Positions 50,223 through 61,843 of a stretch of DNA of 64,000 bases are shown one piece after another. Under the pieces are notes generated by a model. The model did not search any database and was not told where the DNA came from. It saw nothing but the letters and a program-made list of their open reading frames with translations. Made by a program: the position numbers and the translations under genes. The stretch is from Flavobacteriaceae bacterium (GTDB lineage Bacteria; Bacteroidota; Bacteroidia; Flavobacteriales; Flavobacteriaceae), in NCBI GenBank assembly GCA_002690805.1, contig NZFW01000024.1:12231-76230 (forward strand), written 5' to 3'. Each line of letters opens with the position of its first letter. Positions within the stretch are counted from its first letter, which is position 1.

Positions 50223-53200
50223 TTAAAAAGTAAGTTTCAAACTAGCTCCGTATCTTCTAGCACTAGGACCATTCAAATAGTCAAATCCTCGTCCGTTACC
50301 TACCCCTGTACCCGCGATATTCGGATCAAAGTTTACTCCTTCTGGAGTGTTATAAGCATTGTACCAAAGGTTATAACCTGAAGCAGTTAAGCTTATACCA
50401 CCAAAAGGTGTTTTATCTATAAGTGATTGTGGCATATCGTAAGTAAGAGAAATCTCACCTAGTCTCCATACACTTCCATCATAAATTTGAAGTTCATCAG
50501 GACCATACAATACATTACTAAAGTAGAAAGTAGAGTTATTGATCTGTCTAGTATTTACTTCGCCAGCTGAATTAACCCCTGGTAAAATAAATGAAAGTTC
50601 ACGATCTAGTGTATCATTTGTTAATCCACGACCAAGCATTGTTGCCACAGTCATAGAATAAATGTCTCCACCATTTACATGGTTGATCAAGAAGTTAAAA
50701 GAAAAGTTCTTGTATGATATACTATTACTAATATTAAGTAAGAAGTTTGGATTAGCATCACCAATTATGTTTGTACCAAATGTGGTATCATAACTACCTT
50801 GGTTATTAACTAATCTTCCACCTGCATCAGTTGTAGTGATTTTTGATCCAACAATTGCACCTAAAGATTCACCTACTCTTGCTACGTTTCCTAAATTACT
50901 AAAACCAGAATAAACAATTTCTTCTGTATCTAGACCAAGGTCAGTAACAATTGACTCATTTGCAGAGTAATTAATGAATGCAGACCAATTTAAATCTTGA
51001 CCTCTTAGCACATCAATCCCAAGATCAACTTCAACACCTTTGTTCTCTATCTCACCAATGTTAGTTTGAGTAGAAGAGTAACCTGTTGATGGATCTAAAG
51101 GACGAGTAATGATTAAATCATTTGTCTTTTTATTATAAACAGATAAATCTAAACTTAATCTACTGTCTAAAAATCTACCTTCAATACCAAATTCTATCTC
51201 GCTAATAGTCTCTGGTTTTAAATTAGGATTACCTAATCTTGATCCAGATGTATTAGAAATAACTTGACCACCTGCATCTGTTAAGAAATCTTGTGTATCA
51301 AGAGTTAAAGTAGCAGATATTGGATATCCAAACGGGAAGTTAGCTGAAGTTCCGTAACTAGCACGAACTTTCAATAAATTCAACATATCACTCTTAATTT
51401 CCGGGAATGCCGAAGTTGGGAGGAATGATACACTGGCAGATGGATATGTTATTGAACGATTATCCATTGACAAGTTAGATACCCAGTCCTGACGAGCAGA
51501 TAATGTTAGGTATGCATAACGTTGATAGTCAAAAGAAGCTTGTCCATACAAACCTTTAATGTTTCTAGCTTCGTAATATTGAATTTCATCTTGTTGTTCG
51601 TAATTGAAATGACGAAGAACTCCATAGACTTGCTGTCCAATAGAACGAGTTCCATTTCTGTCATAAACGTCACCACGAGTTGTATATCCTATAGTGAAGT
51701 CTGCACCAATTTCCCCAAACTTATAGCTACCTGCTATTGAAAGGTTATGGTCATTAATTTGCTTTCTATTATTCCAAGTTTCATAAATACCATTTTGGTT
51801 GATTAAAGAACCAGTCTTACCACCCTTATTGGCATAGTTTACATTGTTTTCAGAATAAACATCCAGTCCGTAACGGTAGGATACATTTAAGTTATCATTA
51901 ATATTATATGAAATATTTGCTCCACCAAATACACGATCAACCAACTGAGTGTTAGCAGCATTTTTGGTTGTCCAAATTGGATTCTGTATACCATTATTAT
52001 TTCTATAGTAAAGTGATCCATTGGTTACTGGATTCGTGTCTGGTAATCCAATTAAGTCTACAGAACGAGGTGTGTAAAATACATTTGCAAATACAGAAGC
52101 ACCTTCACCACCAACATTAGATCCATATCCAGCAGCAACTGGAGGAGATTTAAAGTTAGTTTGTGAATAATTTAAAGTTCCATTAATTGTAAATCCATTT
52201 GATAATTGAGCACGACCTCCAAAACTTAAAGTGTTTCTACGTAGTGAGTTCTCACGAGTAAATCCTTTGTCTTCAAGGTTTCCATAATTAATATTATAAG
52301 AAATTTTACCATCATCACTAGCTCCACGTAAGTTCATGTTTGTGGAAGCAGTATGACCTGTTACAAAAAAGCCTCCAACACTATCGTAAGGTTGCCATTT
52401 GTATTCAGAAGTTTGGTTAAGACCTATAAGTTCTAATATTTCATATGTTCCTGTTGCTCTACTTTGAGTAACGTATGGATGTTTTAAATAACCTCTTGTT
52501 ACACTTTGTCCAGCATTAGGACCAATCAGGGAAGAATCCCATGATCCAGATCCATTAATAGAACTTTGTCCACCCCATCCTGCAGGACCACCTTCATCGA
52601 AGCTAGGACCCCAGTTAGAGAAGAACCATCCGAAAGATTGGTCAAAACCATTACCGTATTGCATTTGGTAGTCTGGTTGTGACGCAAGTTCTACATTAAA
52701 ATATGATGTATTAACTGTTATTTCAGTTTTTTTAGCGCCTGATCCGGCAGTACTTCCTGATTTAGTTGTAATCAATATTACACCATTACGTCCTTGCGTA
52801 CCGTACAAGTTAGATGCAGCAAGACCTTTTAAAACATTTACACTCTCGATATTGTTTGGATCGATGTCAAGGAATCTTGAAGATCCACTATTACCATCCA
52901 CAAAACTACCTTGTGCATTTGTATCGCTTGCGAAAGGAACACCATCCACTATGAACAAGGGTTGGTTACCTTGACTAAATGTGTTAAATCCACGAATTAC
53001 GATACTAGTTCCAGATCCTGAAACTCCAGAGGCATTAGTAATTTGAACCCCGGAAGCTTTCCCAGCTAGTACACGTCCAATATCTCCTTCTGCACGTTGC
53101 TCAAGTTGATCTGACTCAACTTCAGAGACAGCATAACCTAAAGCTTGCTTCTCACGCTTAATACCTAGAGATGTTACTATAACTTCTTCTAATTCATTTC

Positions 53201-53483
53201 CTTGAGCTAGTGATACATTTATTTGATCATCTGCACCAACAGTAATTGCTGAGGTTTCATAACCAACAAAACTATATTCAAGAACAGAGCCTTCTGCAAC
53301 TTCTATGGAATAATTACCATCGAAATCTGTAGAGACACCATTACTGGTACCTTGCTCAAGTACTGTAGCTCCTGGGAGCGGCATACCTTGGTCATCAGAG
53401 ACCACACCTGTGATAGTTTTTTGAGCGAGCGCAACTTGCGTCACAAGTAAACTAACCATCAACAGTCTTAATAAGCTTTTCAT
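50223..53483 (-). CDS. SusC/RagA-family TonB-linked outer membrane protein
   Basis: CarboxypepD_reg-like ITGVVSDDQGMPLPGATV, plug PLFIVDGVPF, VNVLKGLAASNLYGTQGRNGVILITTKSG, C-terminal barrel. Confidence 0.95.
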   Translation of the reverse strand: MKSLLRLLMVSLLVTQVALAQKTITGVVSDDQGMPLPGATVLEQGTSNGVSTDFDGNYSIEVAEGSVLEYSFVGYETSAITVGADDQINVSLAQGNELEEVIVTSLGIKREKQALGYAVSEVESDQLEQRAEGDIGRVLAGKASGVQITNASGVSGSGTSIVIRGFNTFSQGNQPLFIVDGVPFASDTNAQGSFVDGNSGSSRFLDIDPNNIESVNVLKGLAASNLYGTQGRNGVILITTKSGSTAGSGAKKTEITVNTSYFNVELASQPDYQMQYGNGFDQSFGWFFSNWGPSFDEGGPAGWGGQSSINGSGSWDSSLIGPNAGQSVTRGYLKHPYVTQSRATGTYEILELIGLNQTSEYKWQPYDSVGGFFVTGHTASTNMNLRGASDDGKISYNINYGNLEDKGFTRENSLRRNTLSFGGRAQLSNGFTINGTLNYSQTNFKSPPVAAGYGSNVGGEGASVFANVFYTPRSVDLIGLPDTNPVTNGSLYYRNNNGIQNPIWTTKNAANTQLVDRVFGGANISYNINDNLNVSYRYGLDVYSENNVNYANKGGKTGSLINQNGIYETWNNRKQINDHNLSIAGSYKFGEIGADFTIGYTTRGDVYDRNGTRSIGQQVYGVLRHFNYEQQDEIQYYEARNIKGLYGQASFDYQRYAYLTLSARQDWVSNLSMDNRSITYPSASVSFLPTSAFPEIKSDMLNLLKVRASYGTSANFPFGYPISATLTLDTQDFLTDAGGQVISNTSGSRLGNPNLKPETISEIEFGIEGRFLDSRLSLDLSVYNKKTNDLIITRPLDPSTGYSSTQTNIGEIENKGVEVDLGIDVLRGQDLNWSAFINYSANESIVTDLGLDTEEIVYSGFSNLGNVARVGESLGAIVGSKITTTDAGGRLVNNQGSYDTTFGTNIIGDANPNFLLNISNSISYKNFSFNFLINHVNGGDIYSMTVATMLGRGLTNDTLDRELSFILPGVNSAGEVNTRQINNSTFYFSNVLYGPDELQIYDGSVWRLGEISLTYDMPQSLIDKTPFGGISLTASGYNLWYNAYNTPEGVNFDPNIAGTGVGNGRGFDYLNGPSARRYGASLKLTF

Positions 53484-53531
53484 ACTTTCATTTTTGATTA
53501 ATTAATAATTTGTTTAAAAAAAATTTGGCTA

Positions 53532-53563
53532 TAAATATAGTTCAAATGTTAAGAAAAACCAAA
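53532..53563 (-). promoter_or_regulatory. Putative promoter of the SusC operon
   Basis: Minus strand TTTG - 20 nt - TATATTTA (one mismatch to TAnnTTTG). Confidence 0.5.
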
Positions 53564-53617
53564 AATTCTTAATTTTCCTTTATTTAAAAACTAAAAATAT
53601 GTTAACCTAAAAATATT

Positions 53618-54358
53618 TTAGAGTGAATTAATATAATTAAAGATTTTCTTTAAACCTTCCGAAGTTTTTAATTTCACATCATTATTCTTAATGAAACTTC
53701 TCACTTTAGACCCGTTTTCTCCACTAATCTTTATCAAATTAGATTTACTTGTTTTAAGTGGCAAAGGGGTCTCGCCATTTAAACTATAATAATAGTTAAT
53801 ATCATCAACAAATCTAGCAGGAAAAGATCTATCTAGAGATGTTCTTGCTTCGACAGCTTTCATATACATTTTTTTTCTTTTTAGATAAAGCGAGTAGTTC
53901 CCATCAACAATAACAATTAGATAACCAATGATAGGATAATTTGACTCCTTTAAGCGATGAGGAAGGAGTCTGTATTCTTCATTATCAATTATAGCATTTA
54001 CTTTTGCGCTTTTTAAAAGAATTTCTTCAGCGTCTACCTGAGAAACACTTTTTCCCATTTCAATTTCATCGTTAGCAGCATTGTATCTTAAATAAGCTTT
54101 TTCTTTTAGTTCTTCCCCAAAATAAATAACAGTTGATGATTGAAAATTTTTATTAAAATAATATGAACCTTTTACGTCTTTGGGCGTTTCTGCTTTCCTT
54201 GCTTTTCGGTTGGTTAAATCTGTCATTGCATTCATTAGTCTTGAATCTGTTCGATCAAAAACTCCCGCAGGCCCATTTGATGCAGATGGCAATGCCTGAG
54301 AAAATAAAAAATTAAAATTTACGATTGTAAAAAAGGAAATAAAAAAAATCTTGCGCAT
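53618..54358 (-). CDS. Exported protein of unknown function
   Basis: Signal-peptide-like MRKIFFISFFTIVNFNFLFSQA; complete 246-aa ORF; no family recognised. Confidence 0.6.
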   Translation of the reverse strand: MRKIFFISFFTIVNFNFLFSQALPSASNGPAGVFDRTDSRLMNAMTDLTNRKARKAETPKDVKGSYYFNKNFQSSTVIYFGEELKEKAYLRYNAANDEIEMGKSVSQVDAEEILLKSAKVNAIIDNEEYRLLPHRLKESNYPIIGYLIVIVDGNYSLYLKRKKMYMKAVEARTSLDRSFPARFVDDINYYYSLNGETPLPLKTSKSNLIKISGENGSKVRSFIKNNDVKLKTSEGLKKIFNYINSL

Positions 54359-54595
54359 ATTTGTTTATTTGAAAGCCGTAAAATTAAAAATTAAATTTTA
54401 TTTACTTATTATAATTTAGACTTCTTTTAAGGTTTTTTAAGTCAATCCAGAATAAAAATTATTAAATAAACAAATACAATAAATTTGTATGATAAGTAAC
54501 TAGGACAAAATGACCTTTAGTTTTGATAATTAATATCAAATGTTTTACATAAAGCCATAAAATATTATTTTTTTTAAAAAAACAGCGATTTTGGA

Positions 54596-54626
54596 TTTGA
54601 AAGACAAAAAAAATATTCTACATTTG
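54596..54626 (+). promoter_or_regulatory. Promoter of the str/S10/spc ribosomal operon
   Basis: TTTG (54596-54599) - 19 nt - TACATTTG (54619-54626); rpsL ATG at 54673. Confidence 0.7.
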
Positions 54627-54672
54627 CACGCCCAAAAAGGGGATTTCAATAATTAAAATTGATTTATCAAGT

Positions 54673-55047
54673 ATGCCAACTATTGCACAATTAGTAAGAA
54701 AAGGGAGAGTAACAAATGCTAGAAAAAGTAAGTCAGCTGCTCTTGAATCTAGTCCACAGCGGCGAGGAGTCTGTACCAGAGTTTACACCACAACACCCAA
54801 AAAACCTAATTCAGCCATGCGTAAAGTCGCACGTGTTAGATTAACTAATGGCAAAGAAGTAAATGCCTACATTCCGGGAGAAGGTCACAACCTTCAGGAA
54901 CATTCGATCGTTTTAGTTCGTGGAGGAAGAGTAAAAGATTTGCCTGGAGTCCGCTATCACATTGTTCGTGGTGCTCTTGATACTGCTGGAGTTGAAGGGC
55001 GACTTCAAAGGAGATCTAAATATGGAGCAAAAAGACCAAAAAAATAA
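54673..55047 (+). CDS. rpsL: 30S ribosomal protein S12
   Basis: [46 protein letters not shown]. Confidence 0.98.
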   Translation: MPTIAQLVRKGRVTNARKSKSAALESSPQRRGVCTRVYTTTPKKPNSAMRKVARVRLTNGKEVNAYIPGEGHNLQEHSIVLVRGGRVKDLPGVRYHIVRGALDTAGVEGRLQRRSKYGAKRPKK

Positions 55048-55071
55048 TTAAAATTTTTTCAAAAATTCATC

Positions 55072-55551
55072 ATGAGAAAAAGAGAAGCCAAAAAACGACC
55101 ATTACTCCCAGATCCCAAATTTAAGGAACAATTAGTAACTCGTTTTGTTAATAATCTTATGTGGGATGGAAAAAAGTCTACAGCCTTTAAAATATTTTAC
55201 GACGCTATTGACATAATAGATGAACGCAAGCAAGAAGATGACGAAAAAACTGCACTAGATATATGGAAAGATGCCCTTTCTAACGTTATGCCTCATGTTG
55301 AGGTTAGAAGCAGAAGAGTTGGGGGTGCAACATTTCAAATACCAATGCAAATTCGTGCTGATAGAAAAGTTTCATTAGCAATGAAATGGCTTATAAGTTA
55401 TTCCAGAAAAAGAAATGAAAAGTCAATGGCTCTTAGGCTTGCAAATGAATGTATTGCTGCAGCCAAAGAAGAAGGAGCTGCTGTAAAGAAAAGAGTTGAT
55501 ACTCACAAAATGGCTGAAGCTAACAAAGCCTTTTCTCATTTTAGATTTTAA
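55072..55551 (+). CDS. rpsG: 30S ribosomal protein S7
   Basis: MRKREAKKRPLLPDPKF, VEVRSRRVGGATFQIP. Confidence 0.98.
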   Translation: MRKREAKKRPLLPDPKFKEQLVTRFVNNLMWDGKKSTAFKIFYDAIDIIDERKQEDDEKTALDIWKDALSNVMPHVEVRSRRVGGATFQIPMQIRADRKVSLAMKWLISYSRKRNEKSMALRLANECIAAAKEEGAAVKKRVDTHKMAEANKAFSHFRF

Positions 55552-55562
55552 ATTTAACATAA

Positions 55563-57689
55563 ATGTCAAGAGATTTAAAATATACACGTAATATAGGAAT
55601 TGCTGCTCACATTGATGCTGGTAAAACCACAACTACTGAGCGTATTCTTTTTTACACAGGAGTTAGTCACAAAATTGGAGAAGTTCATGATGGTGCAGCT
55701 ACTATGGACTGGATGGAGCAGGAACAAGAACGTGGAATAACAATTACCTCTGCCGCTACTACTTGTAAATGGTCTTTTCCTACTGAACAAGGAAAACCAA
55801 CTACAGAAGCAAAAGACTATCATTTTAATATTATTGATACTCCAGGCCACGTAGATTTTACAGTTGAAGTAAACCGATCTTTAAGAGTTCTTGATGGATT
55901 GGTTTTTTTGTTTTCAGCAGTTGACGGTGTTGAACCACAATCAGAGACTAATTGGCGTTTGGCCGATAATTATAAAGTCCCTCGAATAGGATTTGTCAAT
56001 AAAATGGATAGACAGGGATCTAATTTTTTAGGAGTATGTAAACAGGTCAAAGACATGCTTAAGTCAAATGCGGTTCCGATTGTTCTCAATATAGGTGATG
56101 AAGATAATTTTAAGGGAATTGTTGATCTAGTAAAAAATCGAGCTATTGTCTGGCATGACGATAATTATGGATCAACATTTGATGTTGTTGATATTCCTGA
56201 AGACCTAAAAGATGAAGCTGATGCTCTACGAAATCAATTAATTGAGGCAGTTGCTGAGTATGACGAGGTTTTATTAGAGAAGTTTTTTGATGATCCAGAT
56301 TCCATTACAGAGGATGAAGTTCACAATGCATTAAGAGCTGCAACACAAGACATTAGTATCATTCCCATGGTCTGTGGTTCCTCATTTAAAAATAAAGGAG
56401 TTCAATTTTTATTAGATGCTGTATGCAGATATTTACCTTCTCCTGAGGATAAGGAAGCAATAGTTGGTACTGATCCTAAGTCAGATTTAGAAATTGCAAG
56501 AAAACCTAGTACAAAAGAACCATTTTCAGCACTAGCATTCAAAATTGCTACAGATCCATATGTTGGACGTTTAGCTTTTTTTCGTGTATACTCCGGTAAT
56601 TTAAATGCTGGATCATATGTTCTTAATAACAGATCTGGAAATAAGGAGAGAATTTCACGTATTTACCAAATGCATTCCAACAAGCAAAATGCTATTGACA
56701 TAATTGAAGCTGGTGATATTGGTGCTGCAGTTGGTTTTAAAGATATTAAAACAGGAGATACTCTTTCAAATGAAAAATTTCCAATCATTTTGGAAAGTAT
56801 GGATTTCCCGGATCCCGTAATAGGTATTGCAGTCGAACCCAAAACTAAGGCAGATGTTGATAAATTAGGAATGTCTCTTGCAAAGTTAGCTGAGGAGGAC
56901 CCAACTTTTCAGGTCAAATCTGATGAAGCTTCTGGTCAAACCATTATTTCTGGTATGGGAGAGCTTCATTTAGATATTATAATTGATCGCCTTCGTCGTG
57001 AGTTTAAAGTTGAAGTCAATCAAGGACAACCTCAAGTTGAATACAAGGAATCATTAACAACAAAAGCTCAGCATAGAGAAATTTATAAAAAGCAATCAGG
57101 AGGTAGAGGAAAATTTGCAGATATTGTTTTTGATATTGAGCCTGCTGAAGACGGAAAATCAGGACTTGAGTTTATTAATTTGATAAAAGGTGGTAATGTG
57201 CCAAAAGAATATATTCCTTCTGTTGAAAAAGGATTTAAAATGTCAATGAGTAATGGTCCTTTGGCTGGATTCGAGGTTGATTCAATGAAAATTACATTAA
57301 AAGATGGATCTTTTCATGCAGTCGACTCAGATTCTCTGTCATTTGAGTTAGCAGCTAAATTAGGATTCAAAGCTGCAGCAAAAGCTGCAAAAGCAGTAAT
57401 TATGGAACCTATTATGAAGCTTGAAGTTTTGACACCTGAAGAGAATATGGGTGATATAGTAGGAGATTTAAATCGTCGTCGAGAACAGGTTAACTCAATG
57501 GATGATCGAGCGGGATCTAAAGTTGTAAAAGCAGAAGTTCCTCTTTCCGAAATGTTTGGATATGTAACTTCTTTAAGAACACTCTCTTCAGGAAGAGCAA
57601 CCTCAACCATGGAATTTTCTCATTATGCTGAAACTCCATCAAACATATCAGAAAAAGTTATTGCTGATGTTAAAGGGAACAATATTTAA
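55563..57689 (+). CDS. fusA: Elongation factor G
   Basis: [41 protein letters not shown]. Confidence 0.98.
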   Translation: MSRDLKYTRNIGIAAHIDAGKTTTTERILFYTGVSHKIGEVHDGAATMDWMEQEQERGITITSAATTCKWSFPTEQGKPTTEAKDYHFNIIDTPGHVDFTVEVNRSLRVLDGLVFLFSAVDGVEPQSETNWRLADNYKVPRIGFVNKMDRQGSNFLGVCKQVKDMLKSNAVPIVLNIGDEDNFKGIVDLVKNRAIVWHDDNYGSTFDVVDIPEDLKDEADALRNQLIEAVAEYDEVLLEKFFDDPDSITEDEVHNALRAATQDISIIPMVCGSSFKNKGVQFLLDAVCRYLPSPEDKEAIVGTDPKSDLEIARKPSTKEPFSALAFKIATDPYVGRLAFFRVYSGNLNAGSYVLNNRSGNKERISRIYQMHSNKQNAIDIIEAGDIGAAVGFKDIKTGDTLSNEKFPIILESMDFPDPVIGIAVEPKTKADVDKLGMSLAKLAEEDPTFQVKSDEASGQTIISGMGELHLDIIIDRLRREFKVEVNQGQPQVEYKESLTTKAQHREIYKKQSGGRGKFADIVFDIEPAEDGKSGLEFINLIKGGNVPKEYIPSVEKGFKMSMSNGPLAGFEVDSMKITLKDGSFHAVDSDSLSFELAAKLGFKAAAKAAKAVIMEPIMKLEVLTPEENMGDIVGDLNRRREQVNSMDDRAGSKVVKAEVPLSEMFGYVTSLRTLSSGRATSTMEFSHYAETPSNISEKVIADVKGNNI

Positions 57690-57698
57690 TATTAAAAG

Positions 57699-58004
57699 AT
57701 GAGTCAAAAAATTAGAATAAAGTTAAAATCGTATGACCACAATTTAGTAGACAAATCTGCTGATAAAATTGTTAAGACCGTAAAAACAACTGGAGCTGTT
57801 GTAACAGGTCCGATTCCACTTCCAACACACAAAAAAATTTTTACTGTTCTTCGCTCGCCTCATGTTAACAAAAAATCACGTGAACAATTCAAATTGTGTT
57901 ACAATAAACGTTTGCTAGATATTTACAGTTCATCATCAAAAACAATTGATGCTCTAATGAAACTCGAATTACCTAGTGGTGTTGAAGTTGAAATAAAAGT
58001 TTAA
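57699..58004 (+). CDS. rpsJ: 30S ribosomal protein S10
   Basis: [49 protein letters not shown]. Confidence 0.98.
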   Translation: MSQKIRIKLKSYDHNLVDKSADKIVKTVKTTGAVVTGPIPLPTHKKIFTVLRSPHVNKKSREQFKLCYNKRLLDIYSSSSKTIDALMKLELPSGVEVEIKV

Positions 58005-58022
58005 ATAAATATTATAGTAATC

Positions 58023-58640
58023 ATGTCTGGATTAATTGGAAAAAAAGTTGGAATGACATCCTTGTTTGATGCAAATGGAAAAAACATTCCATGTACCGTT
58101 ATCGAAGCGGGTCCTTGTGTGGTTACCCAGGTCAGAACTAAAAATATTGACGGGTATGAAGCTCTTCAATTAGGTTTCGATGACAAAAGTGAGAAAAACA
58201 GTTCTAAAGCTGCGATTGGTCATTTTAAAAATGCTAATGCTGTTGTCAAACGTAAACTCTTTGAATTCAAAAATTTTAGTAAAGAATATAAATTGGGTGA
58301 CCAGATAAGTGTTGATCATTTTATTGAAGGTGAGTTTGTTGATATCTCGGGTATATCAAAAGGAAAAGGATTTCAAGGCGTTGTAAAGCGCCACGGGTTT
58401 GCAGGAGTCGGACAAGCTACACATGGACAGCATAATCGTTTAAGAGCCCCTGGTTCAATTGGAGCTGCATCATATCCAGCTCGTGTTTTTAAAGGTATGA
58501 GAATGGCAGGACAAACAGGAAATAAGTCTGTTAAAGTACAAAACCTTAGAGTACTCAAAGTTGTCTTAGAGAAAAATATTTTAGTAGTTAAAGGATGTGT
58601 CCCCGGGCACAATAATTCGTATTTAATAATTAGCAAATAA
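58023..58640 (+). CDS. rplC: 50S ribosomal protein L3
   Basis: [46 protein letters not shown]. Confidence 0.98.
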   Translation: MSGLIGKKVGMTSLFDANGKNIPCTVIEAGPCVVTQVRTKNIDGYEALQLGFDDKSEKNSSKAAIGHFKNANAVVKRKLFEFKNFSKEYKLGDQISVDHFIEGEFVDISGISKGKGFQGVVKRHGFAGVGQATHGQHNRLRAPGSIGAASYPARVFKGMRMAGQTGNKSVKVQNLRVLKVVLEKNILVVKGCVPGHNNSYLIISK

Positions 58641-59272
58641 TGGAGATAGCTGTTTTAAATATTAAAGGAAAAGATACCGGAAGAAAAGCAAAGCTTAATC
58701 CTTCAGTATTTGGTATTGAGCCGAACGATCATGCAATATATCTTGATGTCAAACAACATCTAGCCAATAAGCGACAAGGCACTCACAAATCAAAAGAACG
58801 GGCAGATATTGTTGGTTCAACTAGAAAGATAAAAAAACAAAAAGGAACTGGAACTGCAAGAGCAGGTAGTATTAAAAACCCATTATTTAGAGGAGGGGGA
58901 AGAATATTTGGTCCTACTCCTAGAGATTATAGTCAAAAAGTTAACAAAAAAGTTAAACGATTGGCAAGAAAATCGGCATTAAGTAAAAAAGCTAAAAACA
59001 AAGAGATAATTATTTTAGAAGATTTTAAATTTGACACCCCTAAAACAAGTATTTTTTTAAAAGTGTTAAAGTCCCTAAATGTCGATACTAAAAAATCATT
59101 GCTAGTATTAGGAGAGCAAAATAAAAATGTATATTTGTCATCGCGTAATTTAAAAAAATCAAAAGTTATAATTAACTCAGAATTAAATACTTACGCCATT
59201 TCAAATGCTAGTAATTTAATTTTAACAGAAGGTGCAATTAGTGAATTAGAATTAATTTTGAACAAAGTTTAA
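58640..59272 (+). CDS. rplD: 50S ribosomal protein L4
   Basis: [33 protein letters not shown]. Confidence 0.98.
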   Translation: MEIAVLNIKGKDTGRKAKLNPSVFGIEPNDHAIYLDVKQHLANKRQGTHKSKERADIVGSTRKIKKQKGTGTARAGSIKNPLFRGGGRIFGPTPRDYSQKVNKKVKRLARKSALSKKAKNKEIIILEDFKFDTPKTSIFLKVLKSLNVDTKKSLLVLGEQNKNVYLSSRNLKKSKVIINSELNTYAISNASNLILTEGAISELELILNKV

Positions 59273-59276
59273 ATTT

Positions 59277-59567
59277 ATGAGTATTTTAATTAAACCAATT
59301 ATTACTGAAAAAGCAACTGCAGATAGCGAGTTAAATAATCGTTACACTTTTCTAGTTGATGTAAAAGCCAATAAAGTTGAAATTAAAAAAGCTGTTGAAA
59401 GTTATTATGATGTTAATGTATCCAAAGTTAGAACTCTGAATTATGGGCCAGAAAGAAAAACAAAGTATACTAAAACTGGAATACAACATGGTAAAACTAA
59501 TGCTCTAAAAAAAGCTATAGTTCAACTAATAGAAGGTGATGTAATCGATTTTTACAATAATTTATAA
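59277..59567 (+). CDS. rplW: 50S ribosomal protein L23
   Basis: [33 protein letters not shown]. Confidence 0.97.
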   Translation: MSILIKPIITEKATADSELNNRYTFLVDVKANKVEIKKAVESYYDVNVSKVRTLNYGPERKTKYTKTGIQHGKTNALKKAIVQLIEGDVIDFYNNL

Positions 59568-59578
59568 TATTTGGAGAT

Positions 59579-60403
59579 ATGTCAGTAAGAAAATTAAAAC
59601 CGGTAACACCTGCTCAAAGATTTACAATAGTAAATGGCTTTGATGCTATTACTACTGATAAACCAGAAAAAAGTTTACTTGAGCCTCAAAAGAGAAGTGG
59701 CGGTAGAAACAATAAAGGAAAAATGACTATTCGATACAAAGGTGGAGGCCACAAAAGACGCTATCGAGTCATTGACTTCAAAAGAAATAAATTTGATATA
59801 CCCGCGACAGTAAAATCTATTGAATACGATCCTAATCGAAGCTCTTTTATTGCACTTTTGGAATATAAAGACGGTGAGAAAAGATATATCATTGCCCAAA
59901 GTGGATTAAAAGTTGGGCAAAAAGTTTCTTCCGGAGAAAAATCATCAGCTGATGTGGGTAATTCTTTACCTCTTTCAAAAATACCACTTGGTACAATTAT
60001 TTCATGTATAGAACTTCAACCTAAAAAAGGAGCAGTAATTGCTAGAAGTGCTGGAGCATTTGCTCAATTAATGGCAAGAGAGGGTAAATTTGCTTCAATT
60101 AAAATGCCCTCAGGGGAAACTAGATTAATCCAAACATTATGTTTGGCAACCATAGGTTCTGTGTCAAATTCGGATCATCAGCTTCTAGTTGCAGGAAAAG
60201 CGGGAAGATCACGTTGGTTAGGACGTCGTCCAAGAACAAGACCTGTTGCAATGAACCCTGTCGATCATCCTATGGGTGGTGGTGAAGGCCGTGCATCAGG
60301 TGGGCATCCTAGGTCAAGAAATGGGATCCCTGCTAAAGGATTCCGAACACGATCAAAAACTAAAGCAAGTAATAAATTTATAATAGAGCGAAGAAAAAAA
60401 TAA
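59579..60403 (+). CDS. rplB: 50S ribosomal protein L2
   Basis: [50 protein letters not shown]. Confidence 0.98.
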   Translation: MSVRKLKPVTPAQRFTIVNGFDAITTDKPEKSLLEPQKRSGGRNNKGKMTIRYKGGGHKRRYRVIDFKRNKFDIPATVKSIEYDPNRSSFIALLEYKDGEKRYIIAQSGLKVGQKVSSGEKSSADVGNSLPLSKIPLGTIISCIELQPKKGAVIARSAGAFAQLMAREGKFASIKMPSGETRLIQTLCLATIGSVSNSDHQLLVAGKAGRSRWLGRRPRTRPVAMNPVDHPMGGGEGRASGGHPRSRNGIPAKGFRTRSKTKASNKFIIERRKK

Positions 60404-60406
60404 ATT

Positions 60407-60685
60407 ATGTCACGTTCACTAAAAAAAGGTCCATTTGTTCATCATAGTTTAAATGCTAAGATCAACACTAATATTGAGAAAAATAAAAAAACAGTTATTA
60501 AGACTTGGTCTCGTGCATCTTTAATAACACCAGATTTTGTTGGACAAACTATTGGAGTACATAATGGTAAGACACACATACCTGTTTACATTACAGAGAA
60601 TATGGTAGGACATAAGTTAGGTGAATTTTCTCCAACTCGTTCATTTCGTGGGCATGCTGGTGCCAAAAATAAAGGAAAAAAATAA
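60407..60685 (+). CDS. rpsS: 30S ribosomal protein S19
   Basis: [37 protein letters not shown]. Confidence 0.98.
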   Translation: MSRSLKKGPFVHHSLNAKINTNIEKNKKTVIKTWSRASLITPDFVGQTIGVHNGKTHIPVYITENMVGHKLGEFSPTRSFRGHAGAKNKGKK

Positions 60686-60691
60686 AGCACC

Positions 60692-61096
60692 ATGGGAAAT
60701 CGAAAAAGAAAAAGTGCCGAGCTCAGCAAAGAAAGTAAAAGAAAATTTTCTTTTGCAAAATTAAATAATTGCCCTACTTCCCCACGCAAAATGAGACTTG
60801 TAGCAGATCAGGTAAGGGGTGAAAGTATCGAAAAAGCTCTTTCCATTCTTAAATTTAGTCCTAAAGAGGCATCTAAAAGACTTGAAAAACTTCTGTTATC
60901 AGCAGTATCAAATTGGCAATCAAAAAATGAAAATAGTGATGTTGAAAATGCGAATCTTTTTATTCGTGAAGTTAAGGTAGACAGCGGAAGTATGCTCAAA
61001 AGATTACGTCCAGCCCCACAGGGACGTGCGCACAGAATTAGAAAACGATCAAATCATGTAACCCTTATTTTGGGTTCAAATAATAATGAAGATTAA
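60692..61096 (+). CDS. rplV: 50S ribosomal protein L22
   Basis: NCPTSPRKMRLVADQVRG, VKVDSGSMLKRLRPAPQGRAHRIRKRSNHVTL. Confidence 0.97.
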   Translation: MGNRKRKSAELSKESKRKFSFAKLNNCPTSPRKMRLVADQVRGESIEKALSILKFSPKEASKRLEKLLLSAVSNWQSKNENSDVENANLFIREVKVDSGSMLKRLRPAPQGRAHRIRKRSNHVTLILGSNNNED

Positions 61097-61099
61097 ATT

Positions 61100-61825
61100 A
61101 TGGGACAAAAAACAAATCCTATTGGAAATCGCCTGGGAATCATAAGAGGATGGGACTCTAATTGGTACGGAGGAAAAGATTATGGTGATAAGCTAGCAGA
61201 GGACGACAAAATAAGACGTTATATTTATGCTAGATTATCTAAAGCAAGTGTGTCTAATGTTATAATAGAAAGAACTTTAAAATTAATTACTGTAACTATT
61301 ACCACAGCTCGACCCGGTATTATTATCGGTAAAGCTGGACAAGAAGTAGATAAATTAAAAGAGGAGCTAAAGAAAATAACTGCTAAGGATATTCAAATTA
61401 ACATCCATGAGATAAAAAGACCTGAGCTCGATGCTAAGCTTGTTGCTACAAGTATTGCAAGACAGATTGAAAACCGTATTTCATATCGAAGAGCCATTAA
61501 AATGTCTATTGCCTCATCAATTAGAATGAATGCAGAGGGAATTAAAGTACAAATCTCAGGTCGGTTAAATGGAGCTGAGATGGCAAGAAGTGAGTCATAT
61601 AAAGAAGGGCGCATACCTCTATCAACCTTTAGAGCTGATATTGATTATGCTCTTGTTGAAGCTCACACTACATATGGCCGTTTAGGTATTAAGGTTTGGA
61701 TTATGAAAGGAGAAGTATATGGAAAGAGAGAATTATCTCCACTTATTGGTATGCAAAAAAAATCAGGTATAAATTCAAAAAATAATAAATCCAATGGACG
61801 TCAACAGCGTCGAGGAAGAAAATAA
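61100..61825 (+). CDS. rpsC: 30S ribosomal protein S3
   Basis: [42 protein letters not shown] domain. Confidence 0.98.
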   Translation: MGQKTNPIGNRLGIIRGWDSNWYGGKDYGDKLAEDDKIRRYIYARLSKASVSNVIIERTLKLITVTITTARPGIIIGKAGQEVDKLKEELKKITAKDIQINIHEIKRPELDAKLVATSIARQIENRISYRRAIKMSIASSIRMNAEGIKVQISGRLNGAEMARSESYKEGRIPLSTFRADIDYALVEAHTTYGRLGIKVWIMKGEVYGKRELSPLIGMQKKSGINSKNNKSNGRQQRRGRK

Positions 61826-61843
61826 TTTTCAATCACTGGGATC

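Noticed and set aside
57690-57698. Missing tuf gene between fusA and rpsJ
   Set aside because: In Bacteroidota tuf commonly lies elsewhere; the arrangement is normal for the group.
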